NCBI GenBank assembly: GCA_900478215.1
Contig: LS483478.1
Coordinates: forward strand, 1,922,001-1,986,000
DNA: 64,000 nt
Direction: 5' to 3'
Origin: Salmonella enterica subsp. houtenae serovar Houten
Lineage (GTDB): Bacteria > Pseudomonadota > Gammaproteobacteria > Enterobacterales > Enterobacteriaceae
Part shown: positions 8,666-18,395 of the stretch, in pieces
Numbering within the stretch: the first letter of the stretch is position 1
Layout: each line of letters begins with the position of its first letter
The notes under the pieces: model-generated
Database searches by the model: none
What the model saw: only the letters and a program-made list of their open reading frames with translations
Told to the model about the DNA's origin: nothing
Program-made: the position numbers and the translations under genes

Positions 8666-8857
8666 TTAAAAGTCGCTATATTGCTGCGCAGGTCGCCAGA
8701 AGCCGTCGATAAAATCCTCCACCGGAAAACAGCCGCCGTGGCGAATACGTTGATCGTCCATCGAATAAAGACAGCGCTGCTCGGTATCGTAGATGTCTAC
8801 AACGATATCCTCGCATCCTCCCTCCAGGTAACACACAAAAAGTACCAGCGCGAACAT
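8666..8857 (-). CDS. yebW: Uncharacterised small protein YebW
   Basis: 63 aa, nearly identical in plan to E. coli YebW (MFALVLFVCYLEGGCEDIVVD...FIDGFWRPAQQYSDF). Short hydrophobic N-terminus, three Cys in the first half and an acidic-aromatic C-terminus. Converges with pphA, with an 18-bp gap. No function is known. Confidence 0.9.
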   Translation of the reverse strand: MFALVLFVCYLEGGCEDIVVDIYDTEQRCLYSMDDQRIRHGGCFPVEDFIDGFWRPAQQYSDF

Positions 8858-8935
8858 TCCATCCTCAATGTTAACTACTTTACACGATAGTGTAGGAGAG
8901 GTTAGCGCAAGGGGGAAATGAGAAAAGGAAGAATA

Positions 8936-8963
8936 AATAACCCGCCTGGCGACGGGTTCTTTT
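8936..8963 (-). terminator. Hairpin downstream of yebV
   Basis: AACCCGCCTGGCGACGGGTT inverted repeat lies between yebV and yebW. It has T-rich sequence on both sides and could work in both directions. Confidence 0.6.
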
Positions 8964-8967
8964 TGAG

Positions 8968-9207
8968 TCAGGCAAGACGCATAACCCAGGCATCAGACTT
9001 AGGATCGTAATGATTACGGAACAAAACGGAATGTTCCCCGTTGAGAATGGCGGGAACACTGGTTTCGGCGTCCCAGGCGTCCAGTTGCATACATAAATCC
9101 GGATCGGATTTACAGGGAATAGTTAACGTTCGCTCTCCCGGCGATTCGCCATGTAATTCGGCATCGTCGATTTCAAAAGCGCCAATGCGCACACTGGTTT
9201 TCATCAT
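8968..9207 (-). CDS. yebV: Uncharacterised protein YebV
   Basis: 79 aa, or 78 if the second Met is used. GGAGA lies 4-5 bases before the first ATG of an ATG-ATG pair. Matches E. coli YebV (KTSVRIGAFEIDDAELHGES...DPDLCMQLDAWDAET). Soluble, acidic, no known domain. It stands alone between yebW and rsmF on the same strand. Confidence 0.9.
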   Translation of the reverse strand: MMKTSVRIGAFEIDDAELHGESPGERTLTIPCKSDPDLCMQLDAWDAETSVPAILNGEHSVLFRNHYDPKSDAWVMRLA

Positions 9208-9321
9208 CGTGCTCTCCGCTAATACGCTAATTGTGGTACGACCAGTTTAGCCGTCCATTTTTCAGCGTAGTCAACATGCGCAAAAGCGCCAGTCAAAAAG
9301 TGCGGTTTTTTTGTGCGCCTT

Positions 9322-10761
9322 TTAGTTATTACCGGTAAAGAGTTTGCCATCCCGTACCAGTTCACGCGGGTAGCTGTTCTTTATTCTGGAGCCGATACGT
9401 TTTGCCAGGCCAAGCGGCTGATGCTGGAACGTCACCAGTACATCATCAGCGGCAGGAGGGATTTGCGGATAAATATCGCGACCGCGATACCACTCCTCCG
9501 CCTCTTGCGGAGAAAGTTCGAACGCGTGAGCATGAGTCGGACAGGCAAGGGCCAGCGTAGCCTCATGTTGCCAGCGATAGCCTTTATTATGACTTTCGGC
9601 CAGCTTAATGCCGAGACGGGAAAAACGGACTTTTCCGATCAGTGACTCAATCTCTGCCGGGAACAGCCAGACCTCTTTATCACGCTGCCAAAGATGGAGA
9701 TTTTCATCCCATAGCAGTCCGACGGCGTTGGCCGCCTGGGTAACGTGTAATGCTTCGCGGCCTTTAAGGGGGGTAAAAGGAAACTTTCCCACTTTATACG
9801 TCGGCGCGGGCTGCGCGGGAAGGGATGAAATTTTACGCAGACGTGCGACAAAGAACCCTTCGCAGTCGTAAATTTGTGGGAAAACGTGCAAGAAGCCTTC
9901 CGGCGTGAGGGCGCGGTCAGCCTCAGGAAATAGATCATCCAGCGGCAAAAATTCAACGGCGTCGGCGTAGGTCTCTTTCAGCCAGAGGCAGACCGCTTCG
10001 TTTTCCTGGCGATTTAACGTGCAGGTGGAGTAGACCAGCGTGCCGCCGGGGCGTAAAGCATGAAAGGCGCTGTCGAGCAGTTCCCGCTGTGTAGCCGCGA
10101 TATCGTGATTACTTTCTGGCGACCAGTTTTTTAGCGCATCAGGATCTTTACGTACTACGCCTTCGCCAGAGCAGGGGGCATCCAGTAGGATAGCGTCAAA
10201 CATCTCCGGTAACGCAGCGCCAAATACGCGACCATCGAAATGCGTCAGCGCGGTATTGGCGATTCCACATCGGCTGATATTAGCGTGCAGAACTTTGACG
10301 CGGCTGGCCGAAAATTCGTTGGCCAGAATGGCGCCGTGGTTCCCCATGCGGGCGGCGATCTGCGTGGTTTTGGAGCCAGGCGCCGCTGCCATATCCATGA
10401 CCCGCTGCGGATGATTATCATCGGCGAACAGAGCCGCGACCGGCAGCATCGAACTGGCCTCCTGAATGTAAAACAGGCCGCTTAAATGCTCAGCGGTACT
10501 GCCAAGCGGCAATGCCTCTTCATCATCGCGCTCGATCCAGAATCCTTCGTCACACCACGGAATCGGCGTGAGCGACCAGCCGTAGGGCGCGGTGAGAGCA
10601 AGGAAATCGGCCACGGAAATTTTAAGCGTATTGATGCGTATACTGCGGCGCAACGGACGTTGGCAGGCCGAAATAAATTCATCAAAAGAGAGCGTGGAAG
10701 GCATTGCTTCACGCATTTGCGCCAGAAAAGCGTCAGGGAAATAGACAGCGTGTTGAGCCAC
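9322..10761 (-). CDS. rsmF: 16S rRNA m5C1407 methyltransferase RsmF
   Basis: 479 aa from GTG 10761 (reads VAQHAVYFPDAF as in E. coli); the longer frame to 10863 is not conserved. Rossmann methyltransferase with the SAM loop AAAPGSKTTQIAA. The two RsmB/NOL1-type cysteines are in DAPCSGEG (product release) and YSTCTLN (nucleophile). The C-terminal part carries the RNA-binding region typical of RsmF (WYRGRDIYPQIPP). It methylates C1407 of 16S rRNA in the 30S subunit. It lies downstream of letB on the same strand. Confidence 0.96.
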   Translation of the reverse strand: MAQHAVYFPDAFLAQMREAMPSTLSFDEFISACQRPLRRSIRINTLKISVADFLALTAPYGWSLTPIPWCDEGFWIERDDEEALPLGSTAEHLSGLFYIQEASSMLPVAALFADDNHPQRVMDMAAAPGSKTTQIAARMGNHGAILANEFSASRVKVLHANISRCGIANTALTHFDGRVFGAALPEMFDAILLDAPCSGEGVVRKDPDALKNWSPESNHDIAATQRELLDSAFHALRPGGTLVYSTCTLNRQENEAVCLWLKETYADAVEFLPLDDLFPEADRALTPEGFLHVFPQIYDCEGFFVARLRKISSLPAQPAPTYKVGKFPFTPLKGREALHVTQAANAVGLLWDENLHLWQRDKEVWLFPAEIESLIGKVRFSRLGIKLAESHNKGYRWQHEATLALACPTHAHAFELSPQEAEEWYRGRDIYPQIPPAADDVLVTFQHQPLGLAKRIGSRIKNSYPRELVRDGKLFTGNN

Positions 10762-10838
10762 AGGTGTATCGCCGGCAAAAAAACAGGCGCGCAGTGTAGC
10801 ATAAAACGCTCCGGCGCGAGTACGCCGGAGCCTGGTGT

Positions 10839-13472
10839 TTAACGTGGCAGAGCGGTGCCCCATTCACGCCACTCTTTCGGTTCGCTTTCTTGTAACAGGA
10901 AATGTTTACCGGCTTGCGCTTTTGGCGCCAGCGGCGTACCTGGTGGCGTAGCGAAGGCGATACCGCCGCGGATGAATTGATTAAATGTCCCCGTTTTCAC
11001 CACGCCGCCAGTCAGACCAAAGTCGAGACTATAGCCGGAGGCGAGCCAGAATACGGAGTTATTACGCACCAGATGTTGGTAACGCTTACTGATGCGCAGG
11101 GTGATCATCACGCGATCGGAGAGCGACCCCAGGGACATTCCGGTGACGGTTCCCACTTCGATACCGCGAAACAGGACCGGCGTGCCAATATTAAGCGAGC
11201 CTGCTTCTGGCGCCTCCACGACGATGCTTAATCCATCCAGATAGCGTGAGTCGGTAATAGTTGCTTCCTGCAGTTCAAAGTCGCGCCGTGCCGCGCCGCG
11301 TCCTGGCTCAACGTTAATATAGGGCTGGAGTATTGTATCCAGATGCTCGACGCCCGCCGCGGAAATTTGTGGCGTAATCACGGAAAAACGTGTCCCGGCG
11401 CGGGCAAACGTCTGTACGTACTCCGGGTAAAGCACGGCTTTCGCCTGCACTTCATTACGCGCAGTAATTAATTGCAGCGTCTGGATCTGGCCAATATCAA
11501 TACCGAGATAACGAATCGGCATTCCCTCCGCCAGTTTTCCGGCATCGAATGCGTGCAGCGTAATTTGTCCGCCTACCGCGCGGGCGGAAGTTTCTGAAGC
11601 ATAAAGAATGCGTTTATCGCCTTTGCGCCGACTGGCGCTGGCGCCGCTCAGATTATCAAAACTAATGGCGCCTTTCAGCGCGCGGGAGAGCGGAGAGGCC
11701 TGTACCGTCAGGCCGCTGCCGTTAAGTTGCACCTTCGCGCCGCCTTCCGCCCAGAACACGCTATTGCTGGTTAACAGGTGGCGATATTCCGGCTTAATAT
11801 GCAGGTCGATGTCAAAGGTATTGGCGCGTGGGCGGACGGTGATGACTTCGCCTACTTCAAATTTTCGATACAGCACGACGGAGCCTGCCTGGACATCCGG
11901 CAACGTTTCGGCAGTCAGCGTCAGGGTGGTAGTGGGTAAGTCGCTGAGGCTATTCTCCAGCGCTTTTTCCAGGTTAGCATAGAGCGGGTAGGTGGATTTC
12001 ATCTTTCCCCCCGTCCCTGGCAAAATGCGAATCCCGCCGTCAATCCACTCGCTGGCGCTGGCGCCGAGGAACTCTACGCCGTCAAGACCGACTTTGACAT
12101 CCACCCGGCTGTTGACCACAAATTTACTGTCGCCCTGTACCAAATCCCGGTGCTGTGGTTCAATCGCGACGGTGAATGACACGCCTTTACTGGATAAGTT
12201 GCGCTCAATGACCTGGCCAATTTTTACACCATGTAAAATTAACGGCTGGCCCGGTTCGATGCCGTAACTTTCCGGGGCCGTCAGTGTCAGGGTTAAGGCA
12301 TTCGCCTCATGCAGCAGAGCTTTTTCACCCGGCACCACCACAAATTCACTGCGCGGTTCGCCGTCGCCCGGCACCAGTTCGAAGGTTTTTCCGGTTAACA
12401 ACGAACTGATATTCGCATCGCTTAGCGACAGTCTGGGATTACGTAACTCAATACGCGTATTTTCCCGCATCAGCGGAACAACGCTGGGATCGACGGTCAT
12501 CTCTCCGGTGACTTTACCGCCAGGGTTGAGCGTCAGTTTAGAAAGCTCTCCCACCTCCAGCCCCTGGTACATCAGCGGCGTAGATTCCGCTTTCAGACCG
12601 TCTCCGCTGGGCAGCTCAAGTTTAACTATTACCCCTCGTTGGCTGTGGGCTAAATCTTTATATAAGCCGAACGTGTCATCCTGGGCGGCGGGTTTGGAAT
12701 TGTCCGGCGAGTCAAACGCAATCGCACCATTGACCAGGGCCGCAAGGCTTTCCAGTTTCACTTTCGCGCCGCTCAGGCTCAGATCGGCGTCAACGCCGGA
12801 GACATTCCAGAAACGGCTGCCTTTCTTCACCAGATCGGTAAACCGTCGCTCAATCAGAACGTCAATCGTAACGCCCTGTTTGTTAGGGTTAATCGAATAG
12901 TCATACACCCGTCCGACAGGAATTTTACGGAAATAGACCAGTGAACCGCTATTAAGCGAACCGAGATCCGGCGCATGGAGATGAATCATCAGATCGCCGT
13001 TGCTAAGCCGGTATTTAGGCTGTGTATCCAGGGCGACGAAATGATCTCTGGGCTTACCCTTACCTGGCATCATACCGATGTAATTCCCGCCGACCAACGC
13101 ATCCAGGCCGGAAACGCCCGCCAGCGAGGCTTTGGGCGTCACCAGCCAGAATTGCGTCTCTTCGCGCAACGCATCCTCCATATCTGATTTGATGCTAACG
13201 CGAACTTCAATTTTGCGCAGATCTTTGCTCAGGCTGACATCTTCCACGGTGCCGACTTCCACCCCCTGATAACGAACGGGAGTACGGCCCGGTACGATAC
13301 CGTCCGCCGACATAAAATCGATAGTCACGCTATTGCCGCGATCCTGGTAGCTATCCCATACTAACCACCCTGCGATCATTAGCGCGATAAGCGGTAGCAG
13401 CCAGAAAGGTGAAATACGGCGTTTGGTTTTAATTTGCGCTTCAGTCTTCGAAGCGGGCGTTTCCTGACTCAT
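10839..13472 (-). CDS. letB: Inter-membrane lipid transport protein LetB (seven MCE domains)
   Basis: 877 aa from ATG 13472 (MSQETPASKTEAQ), overlapping the end of letA by 32 bp as in E. coli. One N-terminal membrane helix (ISPFWLLPLIALMIAGWLVW) is followed by seven tandem MCE domains, recognisable by repeated phrases such as VPGRTPVRYQGVEVGTVEDV, LNSGSLVYFRKIPVGRVYDY and LNIGTPVLFRGIEVGTV. In E. coli LetB hexamers stack into a tunnel that spans the periplasm and carries lipids between membranes. Its partner LetA is upstream; formerly yebT. Confidence 0.96.
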   Translation of the reverse strand: MSQETPASKTEAQIKTKRRISPFWLLPLIALMIAGWLVWDSYQDRGNSVTIDFMSADGIVPGRTPVRYQGVEVGTVEDVSLSKDLRKIEVRVSIKSDMEDALREETQFWLVTPKASLAGVSGLDALVGGNYIGMMPGKGKPRDHFVALDTQPKYRLSNGDLMIHLHAPDLGSLNSGSLVYFRKIPVGRVYDYSINPNKQGVTIDVLIERRFTDLVKKGSRFWNVSGVDADLSLSGAKVKLESLAALVNGAIAFDSPDNSKPAAQDDTFGLYKDLAHSQRGVIVKLELPSGDGLKAESTPLMYQGLEVGELSKLTLNPGGKVTGEMTVDPSVVPLMRENTRIELRNPRLSLSDANISSLLTGKTFELVPGDGEPRSEFVVVPGEKALLHEANALTLTLTAPESYGIEPGQPLILHGVKIGQVIERNLSSKGVSFTVAIEPQHRDLVQGDSKFVVNSRVDVKVGLDGVEFLGASASEWIDGGIRILPGTGGKMKSTYPLYANLEKALENSLSDLPTTTLTLTAETLPDVQAGSVVLYRKFEVGEVITVRPRANTFDIDLHIKPEYRHLLTSNSVFWAEGGAKVQLNGSGLTVQASPLSRALKGAISFDNLSGASASRRKGDKRILYASETSARAVGGQITLHAFDAGKLAEGMPIRYLGIDIGQIQTLQLITARNEVQAKAVLYPEYVQTFARAGTRFSVITPQISAAGVEHLDTILQPYINVEPGRGAARRDFELQEATITDSRYLDGLSIVVEAPEAGSLNIGTPVLFRGIEVGTVTGMSLGSLSDRVMITLRISKRYQHLVRNNSVFWLASGYSLDFGLTGGVVKTGTFNQFIRGGIAFATPPGTPLAPKAQAGKHFLLQESEPKEWREWGTALPR

Positions 13473-14724
13473 GTGCATCCCAAAGTAAGCGGCTATCCAG
13501 CCATTCCACTGCAAGAATAGTCAAAATTACCGCTGCGCCGAAATAAAACGCAGCCGGTCCCATAGTAAAAGCCAGAATCTGATCGCGATTAATCAGAGAC
13601 ATGGTTAACGAGATAACGAAAAGATCCAGCATCGACCAGCGGCCTATCCATGTCACCAGACGCAGCAACAGAATTCGCGTCCGCAGCCCCTGTTCGCATT
13701 TAAAATGGATACTCAACAGTAGCGTAAACATCACGATGACTTTGGTAAACGGCACCAAAATACTGGCGATAAAAACCACGGCGGCGACGGCGATATTGCT
13801 GCTGGCGAGCGACATAATGCCCGACAGGATCGTATCTTCCTGACGCCCGCCATTAATGTAAATTACCGAGATAGGCAGCAGGTTTGCCGGCAGCAAAAAG
13901 ACAATAGACGCCAGCAAGGCCGCCCAACACTTTTGCACGCTCTGTTTTCGGCGTAACCGTAGCGGAATATGACAACGCGGGCAGCGTCCTTTAGCATCCG
14001 GATAGCCGCTAAAGTGGCAGCCAAGACAGACGCGCAATCTTTCGTCCGCTCGTTGAGCAGGGCGCTGCGGATAAAATCGTTCCCATAGTTGTTCCACATT
14101 CAGATGAATCATAGTCAGAATGCTAAGAACCACCAACGAGACGAACGCTAAAAGCCCGATGCCCGGCTGCAGAAAGGCATAGTCCTGAACTTTGATAGAA
14201 GCAACGCCAATACCGACCAGATAGATATCCAGCATCACCCACTCTTTCAGTTTTTCCAACATCAGCAGGATTGGACGCAGATTCATGCCGAGGAGGCTGC
14301 CAAACCACAGGTAGGCAATTGAAAAAACCAGAATAAGCGGCGCGCCCACTACACAAAAGAGCACCATTGCGGCGGTTAACGGATCGCCCTGCTGCGTCAT
14401 TTGCCAGATGCCGTGCATCACATTGGCATCAATGCGTACGCCCAACAGGTAGATATGGAGTAACGGTTCGCTCCAGGCAAACGGCATCAATAGCAGCATG
14501 GTTACCGCCATCGCGGTCAGCCGCGTCAGCGACCAGTCGCGCCCACCGCGAATTTTGGCCTGGCAACGAGGACAATAAGCGCTTTGATGAGCGCTCATCT
14601 CCGGCAAGCTGAACAGCATGTCGCATTCAGGGCAGCGCTGGTAGTGGCTGCGCGGCAGCGCTTCGCTAATTGACCGGATCGTTAGCTTTTTTGTTGGCGT
14701 GACGTGTGAGGTGTTCAGAGCCAT
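13441..14724 (-). CDS. letA: Lipid transport inner-membrane protein LetA
   Basis: 427 aa, same length as E. coli YebS/LetA. It has two repeats, each a zinc-ribbon pair (CPECDMLF with YCPRCQ near the N-terminus; CLGCHFSG with CPRCHIP near the middle) followed by four membrane helices, the PqiA layout. It works with LetB in lipid traffic. First gene of the letAB pair and divergent from msrC. Confidence 0.95.
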   Translation of the reverse strand: MALNTSHVTPTKKLTIRSISEALPRSHYQRCPECDMLFSLPEMSAHQSAYCPRCQAKIRGGRDWSLTRLTAMAVTMLLLMPFAWSEPLLHIYLLGVRIDANVMHGIWQMTQQGDPLTAAMVLFCVVGAPLILVFSIAYLWFGSLLGMNLRPILLMLEKLKEWVMLDIYLVGIGVASIKVQDYAFLQPGIGLLAFVSLVVLSILTMIHLNVEQLWERFYPQRPAQRADERLRVCLGCHFSGYPDAKGRCPRCHIPLRLRRKQSVQKCWAALLASIVFLLPANLLPISVIYINGGRQEDTILSGIMSLASSNIAVAAVVFIASILVPFTKVIVMFTLLLSIHFKCEQGLRTRILLLRLVTWIGRWSMLDLFVISLTMSLINRDQILAFTMGPAAFYFGAAVILTILAVEWLDSRLLWDAHESGNARFED

Positions 14725-14852
14725 GTATCGTGAATCAACGTGTTAGAATAATGTAATCTTAACTCATGACAGGAATAATCTTGAGCAAGAACGCATTTAA
14801 TGCTTATTTTAATAGCCTGTGTTTAGGAGTAAGACCACGAAGTGATTATATA

Positions 14853-15350
14853 ATGAGCAAAACAGAGTTATACGCGGCGTTAAACCGCGATTTTCAGTCG
14901 TTAATGGCAGGTGAAACCAGCTTTCTGGCCACGCTGGCGAATACCAGCGCGCTACTGTTCGAACGTCTTACCGAGGTGAACTGGGCGGGATTTTATCTCC
15001 TCGAAGGCGATACTCTGGTGTTGGGGCCGTTTCAGGGGAGAATCGCCTGTGTGCGGATTCCGGTTGGTCGCGGCGTGTGCGGCGCAGCGGTAGCGCAGAA
15101 TAAGGTTCAACGTATTGATGATGTTCATGCGTTTGACGGCCATATTGCCTGTGATGCCGCCAGCAACGCCGAAATTGTGCTGCCTGTCACGGTTGGCAAA
15201 CGGATTATCGGCGTGCTGGATATAGATAGCACGGCGTTTGGCCGTTTTACCGAAGAAGATGAACACGGCCTGCGTACGCTGGTCGCACAGCTTGAAACCG
15301 TGCTTGCAACGACGGATTACAAAAAATTCTTTGCGAGCGTCGCAGGATAA
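14853..15350 (+). CDS. msrC: Free methionine-(R)-sulfoxide reductase
   Basis: 165 aa from ATG 14853 (MSKTELYAAL), matching the E. coli length; the earlier in-frame ATG at 14766 adds 29 unconserved residues. The ribosome site is weak. GAF-fold protein with the three redox cysteines in order: IACVRIP, RGVCGAAV and HIACDAAS. It reduces free Met-R-sulfoxide using thioredoxin. Divergent from letA and just upstream of proQ. Confidence 0.93.
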   Translation: MSKTELYAALNRDFQSLMAGETSFLATLANTSALLFERLTEVNWAGFYLLEGDTLVLGPFQGRIACVRIPVGRGVCGAAVAQNKVQRIDDVHAFDGHIACDAASNAEIVLPVTVGKRIIGVLDIDSTAFGRFTEEDEHGLRTLVAQLETVLATTDYKKFFASVAG

Positions 15351-15447
15351 TCAACGGATAACGTAGCAATTACTGATAGCGTCATTATAATGACGCCTGT
15401 TCATGCCTGCGGCTTGTTGGCTACGTCCGTTGTAATCAGGAAATTTC

Positions 15448-16134
15448 ATGGAAAATCAACCTAAGTTGAATAGCAGTAAAGAAGTTATCGCGTTTCTGGC
15501 CGAGCGTTTTCCTCACTGTTTTAGTGCGGAAGGCGAAGCTCGCCCGCTGAAAATTGGTATTTTTCAGGATCTGGTAGAGCGAGTTGGGGGCGAAATGAAC
15601 CTCAGCAAAACGCAACTTCGTTCCGCTTTACGTCTTTATACTTCAAGCTGGCGTTACCTGTACGGCGTTAAGCCGGGCGCAACGCGCGTCGACCTTGATG
15701 GCAATCCGTGCGGCGAGCTGGAAGAACAGCATGTCGAACATGCGCGTAAACAGCTTGAAGAAGCCAAAGCCCGTGTTCAGGCGCAGCGCGCAGAGCAGCA
15801 AGCGAAAAAACGCGAAGCTGCCGCGGCGGCTGGCGAAAAAGAAGACGCGCCGCGACGCGAGCGCAAACCTCGCCCGGTAGCGCGTCGTAAAGAAGGCGCT
15901 GAACGTAAACCTCGCGCTGATAAACCGACGACGAAAGCGCCGCGTGCGCCTCGCGAAGAGAAGCACACGCCGGTTTCTGATATTTCAGTATTGACCGTAG
16001 GGCAGTCCCTCAAGGTGAAAGCGGGTAATAATGCGATGGATGCCACCGTATTAGAAATCACCAAAGATGGTGTCCGTGTACAGCTGAATTCGGGTATGTC
16101 TTTGATTGTACGCGCAGAACACCTGGTGTTCTGA
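15448..16134 (+). CDS. proQ: RNA chaperone ProQ
   Basis: 228 aa. N-terminal FinO-like RNA-binding domain (about 1-120, with [19 protein letters not shown]), then a long basic, Lys/Arg/Ala-rich linker (about 125-178), then a C-terminal Tudor-like domain ([18 protein letters not shown]). Binds structured sRNAs and mRNA 3' ends across the transcriptome; first known through ProP osmoregulation. prc starts 20 bp downstream, so proQ-prc is an operon. Confidence 0.97.
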
Positions 16135-16153
16135 AACGGAGGCCAGGCCTGGC

Positions 16154-18202
16154 ATGAACACTTTTTTTAGGCTTACCGCGTTAGCTGGCCTGCTTGCATT
16201 AGCAGGCCAGTCCTTCGCCGTGGAAGATATTACGCGTGCCGATCAAATTCCCGTACTGAAGGAAGAGACGCAACATGCGACGGTGAGCGAGCGCGTAACG
16301 TCGCGTTTTACCCGCTCCCACTATCGGCAGTTCGATCTGGATGAGGCATTTTCGGCAAAGATTTTTGATCGCTATCTGAATCTTCTCGACTATAGCCACA
16401 ATGTTTTGTTGGCGAGCGATGTCGAGCAGTTTGCGAAAAAGAAAACCGTGTTGGGCGATGAGTTGCGCACGGGGAAGCTGGATGTTTTTTACGATCTCTA
16501 TAACCTGGCGCAAAAGCGCCGGTTTGAACGTTACCAGTACGCGCTAAAAGTGCTGGAACGGCCAATGGATTTCACCGGAAACGATACGTTTAACCTGGAC
16601 CGCAGTAAAGCGCCCTGGCCGAAAGATGAGGCTGAGTTAAATGTGCTGTGGGATGGTAAAGTGAAATTCGATGAGCTCAGTCTGAAACTCACCGGCAAGA
16701 GCGACAAAGAAATTCGCGAAACGCTGACGCGTCGCTACAAATTCGCTATTCGCCGCCTGGCGCAGACCAACAGTGAAGATGTGTTCTCGCTGGCGATGAC
16801 CGCTTTTGCGCGTGAAATCGATCCGCATACGAATTATCTTTCCCCCCGCAATACCGAGCAGTTTAATACCGAAATGAGTCTGTCTCTGGAAGGTATTGGC
16901 GCGGTGCTGCAAATGGATGACGATTATACCGTCATTAACTCATTGGTTGCCGGCGGCCCGGCAGCGAAGAGCAAGTCGATTAGCGTCGGCGATCGTATCG
17001 TCGGCGTAGGGCAGGCCGGAAAACCGACGGTCGACGTGATTGGCTGGCGTCTTGACGATGTGGTGGCGTTGATCAAAGGGCCGAAAGGCAGCAAGGTCCG
17101 ACTGGAAATACTGCCGGCTGGTAAAGAGACGAAAACGCGTATTATCACACTAACGCGCGAACGGATTCGTCTTGAAGATCGCGCGGTTAAAATGTCGGTG
17201 AAAACCGTCGGCAAGGAAAAAGTTGGCGTACTGGATATTCCAGGCTTCTATGTTGGTTTGACCGATGATGTCAAAGTTCAGCTTCAGAAGCTGGAAAAAC
17301 AGAACGTTAACAGCATCGTTATCGATCTGCGTTCAAACGGCGGCGGGGCACTGACGGAAGCCGTTTCGCTTTCCGGTCTGTTTATCCCTTCTGGTCCAAT
17401 AGTCCAGGTGCGCGACAATAACGGCAAAGTGCGTGAGGATAGCGACACCGACGGCGTGGTCTACTATAAAGGCCCGCTGGTGGTGCTGGTCGATCGTTTT
17501 AGCGCCTCGGCATCGGAAATCTTCGCTGCCGCGATGCAGGATTATGGTCGCGCGCTGATTGTCGGTGAGCCGACATTCGGTAAAGGGACGGTACAGCAAT
17601 ATCGTTCGCTAAACCGAATTTACGATCAGATGCTGCGCCCGGAATGGCCTGCGCTGGGTTCGGTGCAGTACACCATTCAGAAATTTTATCGTGTCAACGG
17701 CGGTAGTACGCAGCGCAAAGGGGTCACGCCGGATATCATCATGCCGACCGGCAATGAAGAGACGGAAACCGGAGAAAAATTTGAAGATAACGCCTTGCCG
17801 TGGGATAGCATTGATGCGGCGAAGTACGTGAAATCGGATGATTTGGCCCCGTTTGGCCCGGAATTATTGAAAGAACACAACGCGCGTATCGCCAAAGACC
17901 CTGAGTTTCAGTACATCATGAAGGATATCGCACGTTTCAATGCCATGAAGGATAAGCGCAACATCGTCTCTCTGAATTATGCGCAGCGTGAGAAAGAGAA
18001 CAATGAAGAAGACGCTCTGCGTCTGGCGCGTATCAACGATCGGTTTAAACGCGAGGGCAAACCGTTGCTGAAGAAACTGGACGATCTGCCAAAGGATTAC
18101 CAAGAGCCGGACCCGTACCTTGATGAAACGGTGAAGATTGCTCTGGACCTGGCGCATCTTGAAAAAGAAAAACCAGCGGAGCAGGCGGCAGCCGGTAAGT
18201 AA
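16154..18202 (+). CDS. prc: Periplasmic tail-specific protease Prc
   Basis: 682 aa from ATG 16154 (MNTFFRLTALAGLLALAGQSFA signal peptide). Contains a PDZ domain (LEGIGAVLQMDDDYTVINSL, about residues 240-320) and the S41 catalytic part with the Ser of SASASEIFAAA and the Lys of PTFGKGTVQQ (Ser452 and Lys477 in E. coli). Cleaves ssrA-type and other C-terminal tags, processes FtsI and controls the endopeptidase MepS together with NlpI. The C-terminal helical domain is complete. A strong terminator follows. Confidence 0.97.
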   Translation: MNTFFRLTALAGLLALAGQSFAVEDITRADQIPVLKEETQHATVSERVTSRFTRSHYRQFDLDEAFSAKIFDRYLNLLDYSHNVLLASDVEQFAKKKTVLGDELRTGKLDVFYDLYNLAQKRRFERYQYALKVLERPMDFTGNDTFNLDRSKAPWPKDEAELNVLWDGKVKFDELSLKLTGKSDKEIRETLTRRYKFAIRRLAQTNSEDVFSLAMTAFAREIDPHTNYLSPRNTEQFNTEMSLSLEGIGAVLQMDDDYTVINSLVAGGPAAKSKSISVGDRIVGVGQAGKPTVDVIGWRLDDVVALIKGPKGSKVRLEILPAGKETKTRIITLTRERIRLEDRAVKMSVKTVGKEKVGVLDIPGFYVGLTDDVKVQLQKLEKQNVNSIVIDLRSNGGGALTEAVSLSGLFIPSGPIVQVRDNNGKVREDSDTDGVVYYKGPLVVLVDRFSASASEIFAAAMQDYGRALIVGEPTFGKGTVQQYRSLNRIYDQMLRPEWPALGSVQYTIQKFYRVNGGSTQRKGVTPDIIMPTGNEETETGEKFEDNALPWDSIDAAKYVKSDDLAPFGPELLKEHNARIAKDPEFQYIMKDIARFNAMKDKRNIVSLNYAQREKENNEEDALRLARINDRFKREGKPLLKKLDDLPKDYQEPDPYLDETVKIALDLAHLEKEKPAEQAAAGK

Positions 18203-18208
18203 CACTAA

Positions 18209-18239
18209 ACAGGCACAAGAAATTGTGCCTGTTTTTTTT
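18209..18239 (+). terminator. Rho-independent terminator after prc
   Basis: Stem ACAGGCACAA / TTGTGCCTGT followed by eight T residues, 6 bp past the prc stop. Confidence 0.93.
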
Positions 18240-18317
18240 AACAAGCGCAGAAAGTCGTCAGGATAATGCTACAAAATGTAAAGTTGTGTTTTTCTCGTGA
18301 CTTACAGCGTGGTGATG

Positions 18318-18343
18318 CTTGAAAATAACCCTAAGACCCATAC
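18318..18343 (+). promoter_or_regulatory. Candidate sigma-32 promoter of htpX
   Basis: CTTGAAA, a 12-bp spacer and CCCATAC, close to the sigma-32 consensus (CTTGAAA and CCCCATNT). Located about 50 bp before the htpX start; htpX is a known heat-shock gene. Confidence 0.65.
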
Positions 18344-18395
18344 GATGTGGGTAATCGCATAGTGCGCTTTGTTAAATTGAGGTTAAAAGAAAATT

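Noticed and set aside
10486..10842. 118-codon plus-strand frame opposite rsmF
   Set aside because: Antisense to a conserved enzyme, no ribosome site, typical GC-rich shadow.
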